Origin: Fusarium oxysporum f. sp. lycopersici 4287
Taxonomy: Eukaryota > Ascomycota > Sordariomycetes > Hypocreales > Nectriaceae
Length of the DNA: 64,000 bases
Assembly: GCF_000149955.1 (NCBI RefSeq)
Contig: NC_030991.1
Location: forward strand, 865,746 to 929,745
Direction: 5' to 3'
Part shown: positions 1-11,928 of the stretch, piece by piece
Layout: each line of letters opens with the position of its first letter
Numbering within the stretch: position 1 is the first letter of the stretch
Notes under the pieces: model-generated
What the model saw: the letters and a program-made list of their open reading frames with translations, nothing else
The model's database searches: none
What the model was told of the DNA's origin: nothing
Program-made: the position numbers and the translations under genes

Positions 1-2190
1 CAGCCTATTATACCCACGACAGTTCGCCGAGGGTGGATTATGGGACCTCAAGTGCTACCAGCACCGCCGATTCGTTGATTATACAGCGTCTGAAAGCAGA
101 TAACTTTCCACAGGTAGAGACGAACCCTTTTCAGTAAAGATATAAGGTGTCGGAGATTAGCGAAGACATGTTTAATGGATTTAGGGCCATGTCAAACGGC
201 CGCCATACCGCCTGATTCAATGGCCTCTGCCCAGCCAATTCTAATATTTCCCCTCATTAAACGTCGATCGAGACTACCTAGCAAGATGACACCTCATGGG
301 CTTTAAGCGGATGAGATTGCTCGGAGCCCATTGTCGGAAGAGCGATGGTAGTGGTTGTTGCTAGCACTAGATATCAGAAGAAAAAAACATGCTATCATTG
401 TTGTCTCAGAATCCCCAATTCATCCGGATATACAAGTTTCTGAACGGACGAAGGAGCATTATAAGCTCTTTTCCAGTATTCCACGCCCTCCTTACTAGCA
501 GTTGCCTTATTCTTCCGTACATTCTCATTCATCGGGTTTACATATTCGCTGGATGGAGTCGAGGGGTGAGGCAGCAAACTGTTCATAGGCATCCAAGCAC
601 CTGTGGTCTAGTATCATATTCGAGGTTAGCGTGGGAACAACACAATTGCATCTAGGGAGACTGCACCAAACAGAAATCGCACCGGGCACCAAATATCAGG
701 ACACTATTACGACACTTGGCAGAGCCCTGTTCCTGGTCAATACTCAAGTCTTTAAGCCAGGAATGGAAGCTTACATAGTAATTCGCACAGGGGCTGGTCA
801 TCTTAAGGAAAATGTCATCAATCAAAGAAAGCTTAGTCGTATGTTGACTCTCCAACGGAATGAAGAGGAAAGGTGTAAAAAGGATCAGAAAGAATGAGAT
901 CAAGGATCGGCAGGGCCAGGATATGGAATCTTCTTAGCACAGCCTTTAACGCAACACAACCGCAAGGGGTAAAGTACTATCTTTAAATTAATTAACGACC
1001 CAATTGCTGGAGCAGAGGTCATTCTGATGACAAAATCCGCCAGCTCGTGCCGTTGTGGGTGCGATTGGTTTGGCTGCGTCAGTTAGGCAATTCTTACGTT
1101 CAATTGGCAGGTGGCCATTTACGCTAAATGTGCATACTAGTTCAAGAACCGCCAAATAATTTTGTCTTATAGAGCGGGCTGCAGTGTAATGTTGTGTCTG
1201 CACGGTGGTAGGGAACATGTTCTGATCAATCAAGCCAAGATTCTGAACCCATCTCAAACGCCCAGCTATTTTTTGTGGTAGGCGCTAGTCTCAGAAAGTT
1301 CGCCATTGTCATGTCATATCGTTGCAGGCCGTATGTGTGACACCTTGTTGACTAAATTGTGTATGTGGAAAGTTACCTGCATCCTGGCTCATGTTTGATT
1401 AGCAACGGGTAGGAGCCTCGAGTGGGGCACATGCTAAATCCATGCAAACTGCGCGTCCGGCGGCATTTAAAGCCTATTATGCGAGCCCTTATACCTTCAT
1501 TTAGGTCTATAACGTCGCGATTCGGTTGCTCTCGGTTTGATGGAGGCACACCTACGATTCTTACCGGAATAGTCCGAGCGTCTATACTTTGTTGTACTAT
1601 GTCTATGGTTGTTCACGCTGAATTAACCATGGTGCGCGCATATAAAATGAGGCACGGACCGCGACGGTCTTTCTGCAAAACAACCTTCCTGCAGGTGAAT
1701 TATCCTTGTTGCCAGAAAAACCCTCAAGAGCCATTAGGGATGCGGCTAAGGGGCCCCGGAGTTACAATTTTCAAGAGTTCGAGTTGGTCACAAACGTCAC
1801 GCCTACGACATTGCACAGATCTCTCTGGACTCTGACAAAGCCATCATGGAGGTTCTCAAAATAAAGGCGCTTCTCGGGCAGGAACTGCCAGGACTAGAGG
1901 TCGCTATAAGTATTGCGTAATTTTATTTGTAGGTAGTTAAAGGATAATGCTAACTTCGTCTCTAATACTACGCTATTTTATATCATAAGCTGTTAAATAA
2001 TAGCTGCTCGTAACAATGCAGCGGTATGATATACGCTCACTGATGTCAGAAAACAAATATCGTTAGCACAAAGGATTACGTCACGCTTCAAGATATCATC
2101 GTAGTGCTCGAGCTCTTCTTTAATGCTTACGTGAATGGCTTACTGTGACCAGCCAACGCACCACCTATGCGGTGCCGCTCATAAACTCAA
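1..2190. other. decayed sequence, no supported gene
   Basis: All open frames here are short, occur on both strands and carry no recognisable motif. The longest, at 1422-1835 on the plus strand, is arginine- and cysteine-rich with no domain I recognise. I see nothing that supports a gene. Confidence 0.5.
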
Positions 2191-2300
2191 TCCGATCCAA
2201 CAAATCATAAAGCAAATCAAAACAAATGTATCAATCAATGACTCGTTTCGTATCTAGAATATCAAATCCTGTGTTTGAAATATAATTTGATATATTTGTG
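2190..2300 (+). repeat. degenerate hAT left-end-like sequence
   Basis: This AT-rich stretch repeats short blocks such as caaatca, and ends in a tttgaaata..atttgatatattt run. The same blocks, in the same order, form the subterminal left end of the hAT element at 30726-30860 and of the hAT relic ending at 49730. No terminal cagcgc repeat or transposase is visible beside it, so it looks like an eroded end or a small internal-deletion copy. Confidence 0.4.
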
Positions 2301-2959
2301 ATGAAGCAATACTGTGGGAGTCGAAGGTATCACTCACAGGTTTAACAACTCCTTACATGTGATCCGCATCGTAGCCACCGGCAGATCGGGCCATCTTAGT
2401 CATACGGCCTCAACAATTTGGCACGCAACATATGTGAGCTGCTTTACAGCAGGTGGCCGTGCCTACCAGGAATCTGTCGAATTCTTCACGAGGCTGATTA
2501 GTTATCACAACCTTCACTTATAATCTCATTTTCTTGGCCTGCAAGTTCTGAGAAAGTAGCCTTATCGACAGCTTGTTCTTTAAGTGCGCAACAAACGTCC
2601 CAACCTGCGCTCTGCGCGACCCGCAAGCAGCGGCGATAACATCCTCCACAACTAACCCGCCCGCTGCTTAGGGCCCGGACGGATGGCTCAAACGCCGTCA
2701 TCATCACTCAATGCCACCAACACTACCGCACCTACGGAAGTAGCCCACTCTGCTTGTCCCTTATCCCCTCAAGGATAGTAACCAGTCTCCATTGTCGAGT
2801 CAGCCAATAGGCTCGCATGTGAACACGTAGAGGAGTATAACGCTAAGCTGATAGCATTCCAGGCCTTCTGAGTCAAGCTCGAAGAAGCTGCTTGAGAATT
2901 TATTACTGGACTGGAACGACAGTCCATCTAATAGTTTTCCAATTTCTTCCTAACTCCTG

Positions 2960-3850
2960 GAGCCATGAGCTCTCCAGTGCCAGATTTGCCTCTAAGCCTA
3001 TCCACGGCAGCGTGGCTGCCTCGCCTCCTGCTGCTTATGACCACTCAGGTCATCAGCGTCAACAGCAACAACGACGACGACAACAAGATATCGAACCCCC
3101 CTCATCTCCAGGGACAACGGTTACTAACGTCCCACTCCGTGAGGACCTTCGTGTCTTCATCCGCCTGGAAACCAGAGCTCCGACCAGAACCTAATACATC
3201 CAGACTACCGACCCTCAGATCCGTGACTTCCTGGTAGAGAAGCAGGCGGAGTGGGCAGTAGACTCCAGGGCCACCACGGTGACCAACAAGATGCGGTTTA
3301 TCTATGCGGTCGCAGACCTTCCCCGTGGCCCAATCGACTTCCATGGCAATGAGCTGAATAGCGAAAGGGTTGTCAACGGTGAAATAGCAATCTAGACGGG
3401 GCTCAAGCCTGTCGACGTGCGCCCTTCGTAACACACCTCGGATAACTCTTGACTAAGACCCTATTTGTATCTCCTAAAGCCGACTAAGAAGCACTAATCG
3501 CCTCTTTGGCAGCCGCACGGGTAAGCTTGTTGGCAAAAGCCGATCGTCCCAGGCAGTGTGAAACGTGCTGGGACTACCACTCTTTCCGCGCCTGCTACAA
3601 ATGGCCTCCCTGCCGAAGTTGCGGCAAGACTGGCCACGCTCCAGGTGTTTGTATTATCCCAGAGCAAGTTGTCAATTGTCTCGCTCCTCAGCGCGCTAAC
3701 TTTCATAAGTGCCTAGCTCGCCTGAGGAAGGTCCATGGCGTCTTTCACGGACTGACCACGGAACACAGTGAGCATGTCCGGACGGCAGGCATTGAATCAT
3801 ACCGTCAGCACAATCAAGAAATGTAGCGAGAACTGCAACCACGCGCAGAT
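2960..3850 (+). pseudogene. LINE (Tad-like) ORF1/gag relic
   Basis: Three overlapping open stretches on the plus strand (2892-3194, about 3195-3390 and 3506-3826) together read like the ORF1 protein of Tad-type non-LTR retrotransposons. A glutamine-rich segment is followed by a block containing DLRVFIRLE, then a block containing DFLVEKQAEW and PRGPIDFHGNEL. Last comes a cysteine-rich nucleic-acid-binding segment with CETC..C..CRSCGKTGHAPGVC. Frame changes and stops separate the blocks, so it cannot be translated as one protein. No reverse transcriptase follows, so the copy is truncated or its ORF2 has been replaced by the unrelated Opy2-like sequence on the other strand. Assignment is by pattern, not by alignment. 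Confidence 0.55.
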
Positions 3851-3925
3851 GAACTGCAGAGATAACAGTGCGAACGGAACCGCGCATCGATTTGTATGGA
3901 CGTGAAGTCAAATCGCCTGTGAATA

Positions 3926-4528
3926 TTATCTAGATATTTTCGAGTAGGTCGATCCTTGAAGGTCGCTAGGGATGAAAAAGTGTTGATCATCATTCCCATG
4001 ACCCCGTTTGCCCTCGGCGCGATGCATGGGGATCAGCGGTACAGAAGGAACAATGAGGTTTGATGACGTCGGAGCCGCTCGGTTGGTAACGCCGGGGATG
4101 TAGGCGATTTGGATAATATTGGAGGCTCGAGTAAGGATGGTGGGAGTCATAGAATGAGCTGTATGTTTCGACCCGAGAGAAGCCCCCCCCCGAGGCGGCA
4201 TCGTTCTCGGAGCTTGGTATAGGATCCACGGCTTCGATATGGATAGATGCGGGAGTCTGTGGCCTCTTAAGCTTGATATAGAACCTCCAGACTAGATAAG
4301 TAGCGACGGAAATAATTACAATGCTACCGATGATACCGCCAATAATGCCGCCAGTAGTTAGGCCGCTGCCGCCTTTGTGAGATTCGGCCTCTGCCTCTCT
4401 CCTGGAGGGGGACGTAGCACACTGGGCACAGTAGAGGGGGACGGTATATTGGCAGCTCTCGCCGCCTGAGCATTCAAGGCATTGAAGCCTAGTGCTATTG
4501 TCACAATTGATGCCGTCGTTACCCTGAG
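3926..4528 (-). pseudogene. Opy2-like membrane anchor, frameshifted fragment
   Basis: Reading the minus strand, an exon begins at a likely 3' splice site near 4528 (ctcag). It encodes a cysteine-rich stretch with C..C.GGESC spacing, then a glycine/isoleucine-rich transmembrane helix followed by WRFYIKLKR as a cytoplasmic stop-transfer (about 4270-4375). At a run of nine C on the plus strand (4183-4191) the frame is lost. The next frame carries TRASNIIQIAYIPGVTNRA and FFIPSDLQGSTYS, a segment I associate with filamentous-fungal Opy2-type proteins, and stops at 3926. In yeast Opy2 anchors Ste50 for the HOG and filamentation MAP-kinase pathways. The first exon is not convincingly found. The protein is shorter than usual for the family, so this is a pseudogene or carries a sequencing error in the homopolymer. 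Confidence 0.55.
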
Positions 4529-5299
4529 GGATTAACGTAAGTACTATAGATAGTCGTCAGCAGCAGTCGATAGGCATGAGAACAAGGGGGCCGATAGTCA
4601 CTTACTACGACTTAAGTCATCCCAAGCTCTAGCTCCGATGTATCGAGCCACACCCATGTTAATATCCTAAACTGTGAGAGGCTGGTAAGAATCAAGAGAA
4701 TACTGGCGCTCAAAGTTTGGCAAGTATTGACTATTTGGGCAGATAAGTCAAGCCTAAGTTGGGTAGGTTATTACCACGCTTCGCAATGGTTGGATATCGA
4801 TATCGAATTGCGATAGAACCCGACAGTGAAGAATGAAAAACGAAAGATCGAATGGCTTATCGGATAGACCTGGGGTGAGGAGCATCTATAGGACAGAGCT
4901 GGCTGGGCCTGGATTTTGGGTAGGTTTGAAATGCCCCTGCTTCATTGGAAAATAAATTGGTCTGGGTTGGGAGAAAAATTAATAACCTTTCTCTACATAC
5001 GAGTTGTAAGTGGCCTTTTGCAAGTTCCTCAGCAACCCCTCCAAATTAAACATTCCAAATTACCTACGGGGCTGAGCACAGACCGTAAGATGGCAAAATT
5101 ATATGCCAACGTATCCGTGCACACGTCCGTGTCCCAAGCCTACTCGTTTTTGGCATGCTTGAGTCTTCGCCCATGCACGCTTGCAGGGGCACTTTCCCTG
5201 GCTGGCACTATCCCCCCAGAGCACCTTTCTGGTGTCGCGGAGTGGTAGACAAAAGGGAGGATTAATTACCATGAGCCGATGAGTGGCTTGTCCGTCTGT
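4529..5299. other. no supported gene
   Basis: This should contain the 5' part of the Opy2-like gene. A short minus-strand reading starts with ATG near 4670 and meets a GTAAGT near 4600, but it does not join in phase to the downstream exon. Nothing else is convincing. Confidence 0.35.
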
Positions 5300-5515
5300 A
5301 TTACTCGACGTTAGGTCGCATTAGTTTCAAGGGCAGGATAATACACCAGGCAGGTGAAGTCCACCGATGTAGTTGTGGTAGAAGTAATTGCGGATGTAGG
5401 TGAACCAGAGTTCGGATGGTCGCATCCGGTAACTGTAGACGTGGGTAGGGGGGCGACGATAGATGTGACGATGTTTGTGATGGTTGTGAGGCAGGTGGTC
5501 TAGCAGGTTCGGTCA
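5300..5515 (-). pseudogene. Ser/Thr-rich stalk fragment of a secreted protein
   Basis: This minus-strand reading is open for about 70 codons. It is rich in Thr and Ser with isolated cysteines (TVTGCDHPNSGSPTSAITS, then FTCLVYYPALET). It lies downstream of, and on the same strand as, the signal-peptide ORF at 5666-6055. It is probably the C-terminal stalk of the same ancestral cell-surface gene, separated by frame loss or an unseen intron. No initiation codon of its own is evident. Confidence 0.3.
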
Positions 5516-5665
5516 GTTAGGCTGCCCTGTTGTGCAGACATTAAGTCCAAGGCTTTAAAAGCCCAATGCTTGGCACAAATATTGCTTGATTTGCTGTAGA
5601 AGGGGCCCGCTCCCCAGCCTGTCACTCTGGTTAGAGAGGCATGCGTAGCGATATAGAGCTTCAGA

Positions 5666-6055
5666 TCACACGCGCGCCACGAGCTCTGGACGGGGGATGT
5701 AGCAAGTAGCAGAAGTACTGTCCGTGGAGGTTGAGCAGGCTTCATTGCCGAGGGTGTATGGGAGCTGGCCAGGGGAGGTCGTGGTGGGAATGGTTCTGTC
5801 AATGTAGACATGGATGTCGGAGTATGTGCCGGCCACGATGTCATCGGCTATACCGACACAGACCTGGCCAACAGACTTCAGGTCATTTCCTACAACGAAG
5901 TCATTACATGTTGTCAAAGAAACGAAGACGTCTTGAGGGCTGAGACCACCTAGATTCGGAAAGGCTTGGACGGGAGTGGTAGTAGCCAGGATGGCTCCAG
6001 TGAGGAGATGGAGGAGTTTCTGCCTTGGGAATCGATGAACTAGGTTGGATTTCAA
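5666..6055 (-). CDS. small secreted cysteine-containing protein, probably a truncated surface protein
   Basis: A 129-residue ORF begins with a basic stretch and a hydrophobic core (residues about 13-30) ending in PVQA, a good signal-peptide cleavage context. The mature part has four cysteines (in TTCNDF, GQVCVGI, NEACSTS and SATCYIP). It includes the phrase SDIHVYI..SPGQLPYTLGN, which resembles a repeated theme of fungal cell-wall and adhesin-type proteins. The ORF ends abruptly after RPELVARV. The Ser/Thr-rich stretch at 5300-5515 on the same strand suggests that the original protein was longer. Function is unknown. It could be expressed as a short secreted protein or be the 5' half of a pseudogene. 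Confidence 0.45.
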   Translation of the reverse strand: MKSNLVHRFPRQKLLHLLTGAILATTTPVQAFPNLGGLSPQDVFVSLTTCNDFVVGNDLKSVGQVCVGIADDIVAGTYSDIHVYIDRTIPTTTSPGQLPYTLGNEACSTSTDSTSATCYIPRPELVARV

Positions 6056-7643
6056 ATAGTTGTGAAAATTTCCGTTAAAAACCTACTTCACTGGTCAAAA
6101 GAGAACTTCACTACCGTTTCTTATATCGTTTTAGTGCTTTAACTCCATTCGAGATTTCCTCTATTAGTTTGATGAAATTGGTTAAAAAGAAATGTGCATC
6201 TATTCGCCACTCAGTGAATAGTTTAATCAATAGTTCAGTCATAATGGCAATAGTTCAACCACAGCTTCAGCCCTACAATGTAGTGCGAACTACCGAGTAA
6301 AATGTCCTGCCAACACGTTAGATAGTCACTGGCCTTCGAAAAACAAGGCCCGTACATCTTTCAAAAAAAAAACTGAACAGAAGGTTAGAACTAAATTCCA
6401 AAACCATAAGGCTGGCGACATACTACGTGCATGCTCCTCAACGACATTCTGTCTCACGGAAGAGTAATCGCACTGGTGTCCCAATGGAAGAGAAACACGA
6501 TCAGCTCATTTTTGGCTATGGCTGTCCTACCAAGCCGAGAATTAGTATGCCTTCATCCATGTGTCTCTGAAATCGTCGGTTGGTAAAGCCACGCCTATAT
6601 AGTTCATTCCAGGCTGTCCGAGCGGCCAATCGCTGACGTTTCCGGACCGCTTTGACATCAGGTGGGGCGCCATCGATTATCACTTTGACCCATTCAGCTA
6701 TTAAACCAACGACCCTATTAATGGCTGGGGGTGACGTGCGACCATGCGGTGGTTTCAGAAGGACCCTAAAAAAGAATCAGATCCAGACCCCGCATTCTTA
6801 GGTCGGGTTTAGAGCGTGGTGTTGTGCTCCCGGCTAGTCTAAAAGACTGAAGTCTCGAATCTCTGGCCTTAAGTGCAACTCATCAAAACCCATCTTCTGG
6901 TTCCAAATAAACACTGGCTAATCAGGGTTTCACCATGTCTTCAGCCACTAATACCAATAACATGTGCCCAAAGAGGCACAATTATTGTTTCTAACGAGAT
7001 CTAGGACTTATCAGGCTGACAGTGGCAACGTACTGGCTAGGGGTCATTGCGTTGATAGAATCTACAAAAATACACCGTACATTATCCAAACTGTTTTAAT
7101 GTCTCGCCCTTGGCATATGACTATACAGGATGCTTAATCTGCTTTCTAAACTTGCTTATATGATCCCAAACGATGTAACAGTATATGATAAGCGAGCGTT
7201 GCACTTGCTGATTTGTTGGTATTTACACTTCGAATTATTATTTCATTCAGAGGTTCTCCTTCAACTTAAGCTTAAAATAGCTAAAACCTGGATATTACAA
7301 CTATTAAACTATACCTAATAAAGGCTCGCCACAATGAAAGGGATAGGGCATCATTTGTTGGTTACATGATTCCTCTGTATACTTCCGTCGTGATCTCCTT
7401 CAAACCCTTACAAAGATATCGTTCCTGGTTTTGTATTTTACCCCGTGCCCTATGACTGTCCTGCGAGGCTCATGCGGTTTGCAGCAAGCCAACTTGGTGG
7501 TCAATTTCTCCAATTGTTCAGTATCCTAGCTTCAACGGCAGAGGCAAACTCTAGCTGTCGGTGGCGGACGAGGGTTGGTCTTGTGAGTAGTCAAGGGCTA
7601 TTGGATTGATAACTGGAACCATGATATCTGTCTCCTCGTTATC
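6056..7643. other. decayed AT-rich sequence, no supported gene
   Basis: Only short unsupported frames are present. The plus-strand ORF at 7130-7318 encodes a hydrophobic, low-complexity peptide with no motif. I see no repeat boundaries. Confidence 0.45.
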
Positions 7644-8054
7644 TTGCTTCGGCTCAAAGGCGTCCTGTTGCGGGCGAACGCCACTGTCGCTTCGAGCGCG
7701 TCCATGTTAGTATCCAATTTTAGGGGTCAGATATACAGGCCTAATTCGTCAGCGGTCATATCCTCTGGAAGTTTCACAAAGCCGAGCCTTTGCGGTTTGT
7801 GGCTACGTAAGTACCTGGAGGATGGAAACTGCTTAAATATTAGAGGTTTTATGGGAAAAGAACCTCTTCATCGTGTAGTGGTGACGGACTACAACAGAGA
7901 TTATAAGGTGAGTGCGTTAGTAGAAGCGGGAGCAGGTGTAGCCATAAAAGATTTCATGGGGCGTCCGCCCGTCGAGCTCGCAAGACACACAAATGAACAC
8001 ATCTTCATATTTCTGTTAAAGTCTTGGCAGAAATCGATTGTGGCAGAGCAGTAG
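7644..8054 (+). pseudogene. ankyrin-repeat fragment
   Basis: Residues about 60-125 of this 136-residue ORF carry degenerate ankyrin features: LEDGNCLNIRGFMGKEPLHRVV, then a spacer, then LVEAGAGVAIKDFMGRPPVELA. The G-x-PLH and GA.V..KD..GR.PVELA signatures with about 33-residue periodicity are clear. The N-terminal half shows no homology I recognise. With only about two repeats and no partner domain (NACHT, kinase or helicase) nearby, this looks like a remnant of a larger ankyrin protein. Confidence 0.45.
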
Positions 8055-8488
8055 AATCAGGATAGGAAATAGAGTTGATGGTCCCCATAAATCCCAAGAG
8101 GAGGAAATTAGAGAGAAGGAATACATGAGCTGGCTCAGCCATCTTGGCACTGGTTTGCTAGTATCTATATGCTGGTAGAGGGAGCGCGCTTAAATAGGTG
8201 CTCGAGCAATTGTTCAGTGCTAGCACGAACGACTTAGCATGAATAGCGAATCGAGTCTGGTATCAAGGTGTTGTTGCTCAAGACAAGATAAACGAACAAG
8301 TCAAAAGACGGCCACTTCGGGAAAGAAAAAATACGTCCACAGGAGAAACATAGTATACAGGTAAAGCCGCAAAAATAGATCATGGATAGCTATCAAAGCT
8401 GATCTTCTCTGTGCTGGGCTTTTCCATCGTGCTTCTGGGGCGGGTGCTGATTCAGCTAAAGGCCTTTCCGCCCACGCCCTTGATCCTG
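8055..8488. other. 3' flank of the PLC gene, no gene
   Basis: No supported reading frame. This probably includes the 3' untranslated region of the phospholipase C gene, whose stop codon is at 8489-8491 on the minus strand. Confidence 0.4.
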
Positions 8489-11169
8489 CTACCATCTAGG
8501 GCGCGGCAGGGTGCGGCAGGGTGCGTCGATCATCATCTTCTCAATCGAATCAACCTTGATTTTGCAGAAGAGTTTTAAGAAAAGGTACTGGTCACCAGTA
8601 TCGTTGAGAAGAGGTAAGGTGCGGTAGCCTTGCTTGAGGTTGCTAAGCTTAGCAGTGTAGGTGGCCACTGCCGGTCTGTCATTGTAGTTCTCGCCATCGT
8701 TAGAGAGTTTGACAGACCATCGGATAAAGACCAGATCGGGTTGTTTATTTGTGACTTTGAACTTGAAGTGACCATCAAACATTGGGTTGAAACCGTTCTC
8801 TCGTACGATATTCGTCCGGAACTTTTGCGGCGGGTCAAGATCTCGAGGCAAGGCTGACTCATTCCTCTTCTCCCGTTTATTACTGGCGTGGAAGACCTCG
8901 ACCTCGACGTACGGGTTCATCGCCTTGTCGGCGGGGAGGCTGGCCGGTCGCATAAGCCGTTGTGCCGAGATGACATCGATGGTGAATGAAACAACACTGC
9001 GCTTCTTGCCCCCAGGAAGTTCGGGGTTGTATGGGAGTACTTGGATGTCCCGTAGCTCTGCAGGTTTAAGCACGTAGCCCGAGAAGTCCTGGCCACCGTC
9101 AAACATGGCGCGGTTGATCTGCATACCCAAGTCGAAGGTCTGCCAGTTGAGCGCAACCATCTGGATTCCGCGGCGCCAGTACAGGAGGGGATTAAAGTTG
9201 TTGGAGGTGATTCGGGTGCGATCAGGGTAAACTCGCATCATGTAGCGCAGGTTGTGGAGGTCGACTGCTATCTTCTGTTCTTTGGTGCGAGAGTACTTGG
9301 CAAAACTCGACTCCATAAAGGAGAAGATGTGGTTGTATTGCTTCGCCGCGGCAGTGTCAAAGCCAGTATAATTGACACCGGAACAGTAGACGCCAAGATC
9401 ACCAAGCTCTTTAACAATCTTTGTAGACGTCTTTCGTGAGTTTCGCTCCCCGCCACTGTCATTGTCGCTGGCGCTTCTACTCGCCCTATCTTGCACCCCG
9501 CCTTCAGTAATTGTGTTGATATGAGTCTTTCTCACCGGTCGATGACAAGAAGGGCTAGGGCCACGCATGAGGCTATGAGGAAGCGACTGCGAAGGCATCA
9601 ACATGGCGGCTTTAGTCACGGAACGAGTCAGTGGTGAGTTGAAGCCGTTGCCTCGTCGGCGGCCGCGGAAATTGCTGGCAGGAGGCTCCTTCTTGATCTG
9701 CGGCTTCTTGACCTTGATGAGGATGCGTTCCATGAGCTCAGAGGGTGAAGGCAGCTTGTCATAGCAGCCTTCCAACGTCTCGGTGACCAGTCGAGAGCCG
9801 AAGGCCTCCTTCATAATGTTGACCATGATGGCTTGCTGATTAGGGTTGCAATGAACCTCGAGGGAGATCCAGAGAGGGAACCTCGACTTAACAAAGGCGT
9901 ACTTATTGATCGTGGCTATGACCTCACGGAAACTAATCGAGGCCGTAAGGGTGCGACCGTGGTTGACCTCGGGCTGCCCGGAGTTCCCATCCCAGCAGTC
10001 AATCTCGACACAGCGGCAGCCTCGAATAAGAACCGAGATGTAGCCCTCGACGCTGGACTGACCGGCTACCTGTCGACCAAGGAGGTAGGTGTTGTGGGAG
10101 CTAGAGATGATATATTCGTTCATGGGGCGGTCAAGAGTGTAGTTTTGAGGCTCTGGTATAATCGCTGAGTTTGTCTCAGATGTCAGGTACCTCACAAAGG
10201 CGACTTCGGACATGACCAGCATGTCATCAGCCGCATTGGAGGTCTCGACTGCATCAGGTCGGTATCGGCGGCTGAGGTAGGCAAATTGCTTCTCCCACAT
10301 AGAAAGGTTAGAATCAACGTCCTCCCCTTGGATATCGCGGAGGAAATCTAGAAACTCTGGAAAGGTCATGCCAATCTCAGGTTTAGCGGCAATGCTGCAA
10401 ATGATTCGCTGAACATCGTGCCTCTGCTTCATCAGGCGGATGAAACCCCTGAACTCGGTAAAGTTGAGCTTCTCACGTCGTCGGAGGTCAGATAGGCGGA
10501 AGTTGGTCTGCAGGGTCCACTGGGAGGTGTAAATATGAAGGTCCTGGCAAACACGCTTTACTCCGGCTATGTCCAGTTCCTCCTGCTCAGGATCACGGGG
10601 CTGGTTGCCGAACTCCCTGGTCATCTCAGTCTGCCAATACTGCCCCATGGCTCCATCGTCGAAGGCCATGAGAGAGGTCATTGATCCCTGCCGGTAAGTC
10701 AATGTAGCCTCGAGGAACCCAGTCCAGCGGTTCAAAACTTCCTCATTATCGGTGACAATGTGCAGAAGCTTGGTCCTCGAGTTGCCTTGTACGGTATAGA
10801 TGATAGCGAACCAGGTATCCGCACACGATTCGGACACTCTAAAGTCAAGGCAGTATTGTTGAGTATCAGGACCAGTTCGGATCTCTTTGATCTCATCGAC
10901 GTGTAAGGACTTATGTGGGCGAGCAGGGTCCCACGAGAGCTTGTTGGATTCGGTCTCATACATAAGATTAACCCGTCTCATGCGACTTCTCCTGGACACC
11001 TTAAGAACTTCGCAACCATTTCGAAGCTCGGCCGGCAGCACGGGTCCGGCATTGGTACTGCCACTTCCATTAATTGAACCGGCAGCGTCATTGCTGCTTG
11101 ATGAGTGAGTGACTCCGTCGAGGCCAAAGAGAGATATATTGCCATCCGAAACCGGGTCAGCCTCCTCGT
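8489..11169 (-). pseudogene. phosphoinositide phospholipase C, C-terminal part of a gene split by an insertion
   Basis: On the minus strand this part encodes, in order: a PH-like region (NGCEVLKVSRRSRMRRVNL..), EF-hand-like helices, the PI-PLC X box, the Y box and a C2 domain. The X box has SSHNTYLLGRQ and the second histidine in EVNHGRTL. The Y box runs from LGDLGVYCSG to RITSNNFNPLLYWRRG and MVALNWQTFD. The C2 domain has FTIDVISAQRL..NPYVEVEV. The X and Y boxes are joined by a basic linker. The enzyme family cleaves PIP2 to IP3 and diacylglycerol at membranes in a calcium-dependent way. The reading frame extends upstream to 11329, but its first 53 codons lie in the inserted element at 11170-11928 and are not PLC. 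The true N-terminus is at 11929-12465. Element and duplication together are 767 bp, not a multiple of three, so the gene is out of frame across the insertion. Confidence 0.9.
11162..11169. repeat. 8-bp target-site duplication, left copy
   Basis: The sequence ctcctcgt precedes the cagggttcaa end of the inserted element and recurs exactly at 11929-11936, immediately after the element's other end. An 8-bp duplication is the hallmark of hAT insertion. Confidence 0.85.
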
Positions 11170-11928
11170 CAGGGTTCAAATCCACGACACTCCACGACAC
11201 ATTTGTGAATATGGCGTGGATATGGATGCTGACTAATAATTTCGATGTGGAATGGGTGGAAATGGATCCATTATGGAAATGGATCCATATTGTGGAATTC
11301 GTGGAATGGAAACCTACTTCGTCCAACAATGGTAATTAATGGGTCCCGCCCGCCCTCGGTGACGTCAATGTTTTTGTCATTGGTCCATTAAAATCCGCCG
11401 TTGCTTGACGCAAAGGCAACACACCCACCGACGTTCCTGTTTCTTGTTATGCTGGATATTCGTAGCCGAACCGATATACCTATAGACGCGCCTTGCCGTC
11501 TCTCTCCGTCAAGATCCAGCTTTTGTAGAGCTGAAAGAGCCGTTGATTGTCCTCTTCTGTTCGTTCTGGAACGGATGTGGTTGACTTGGTAGGATGGGGA
11601 GTGGCCATTTCGATTTGGGGTAGTAACGCGAGTAACAGTGAAGCCCCCAGAATGGACTCATTGTGTACGGAGGAAAATGGGGTGGCAAATCGATGTTGTG
11701 TTGTTGTGGGTGATAGAAAGTACTTAGGATATGCGGGATTTCACAAGGAAATCAAGGTATTTTCGAACCCCACCTAAAATATTCCACGATTTCCACATGT
11801 GGAACATGTGGAAGGGGCTTCGTGGCGTGGATATGGAAATGCTGAAGCCCACGTGGAATGGAATGGAATGGATATGGATCCACATTATGGATCCATATGT
11901 GGATTTCGTGGTATGGATTTGAACCCTG
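11170..11928. mobile_element. non-autonomous hAT-type element (759 bp) inside the PLC gene
   Basis: The left end reads cagggttcaaatccacgac and the right end, reverse-complemented, reads cagggttcaaatccatacc, so the terminal inverted repeat is at least 15 bp. Exact 8-bp duplications (ctcctcgt) flank it. The interior is dominated by degenerate subterminal motifs (tggaatgg, ggatccat, ccacg), common in hAT miniature elements, and has no transposase. Removing the element plus one duplication copy joins the 179 codons at 11929-12465 to the 891 codons (stop included) at 8489-11161 in one frame, giving 1,069 residues. This shows directly that a PLC coding sequence was interrupted. Confidence 0.88.

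Noticed and set aside
1422..1835. plus-strand ORF of 137 codons
   Set aside because: Composition is unlike a folded protein (Arg/Ser/Cys scattered), no domain is seen and the surroundings are decayed.
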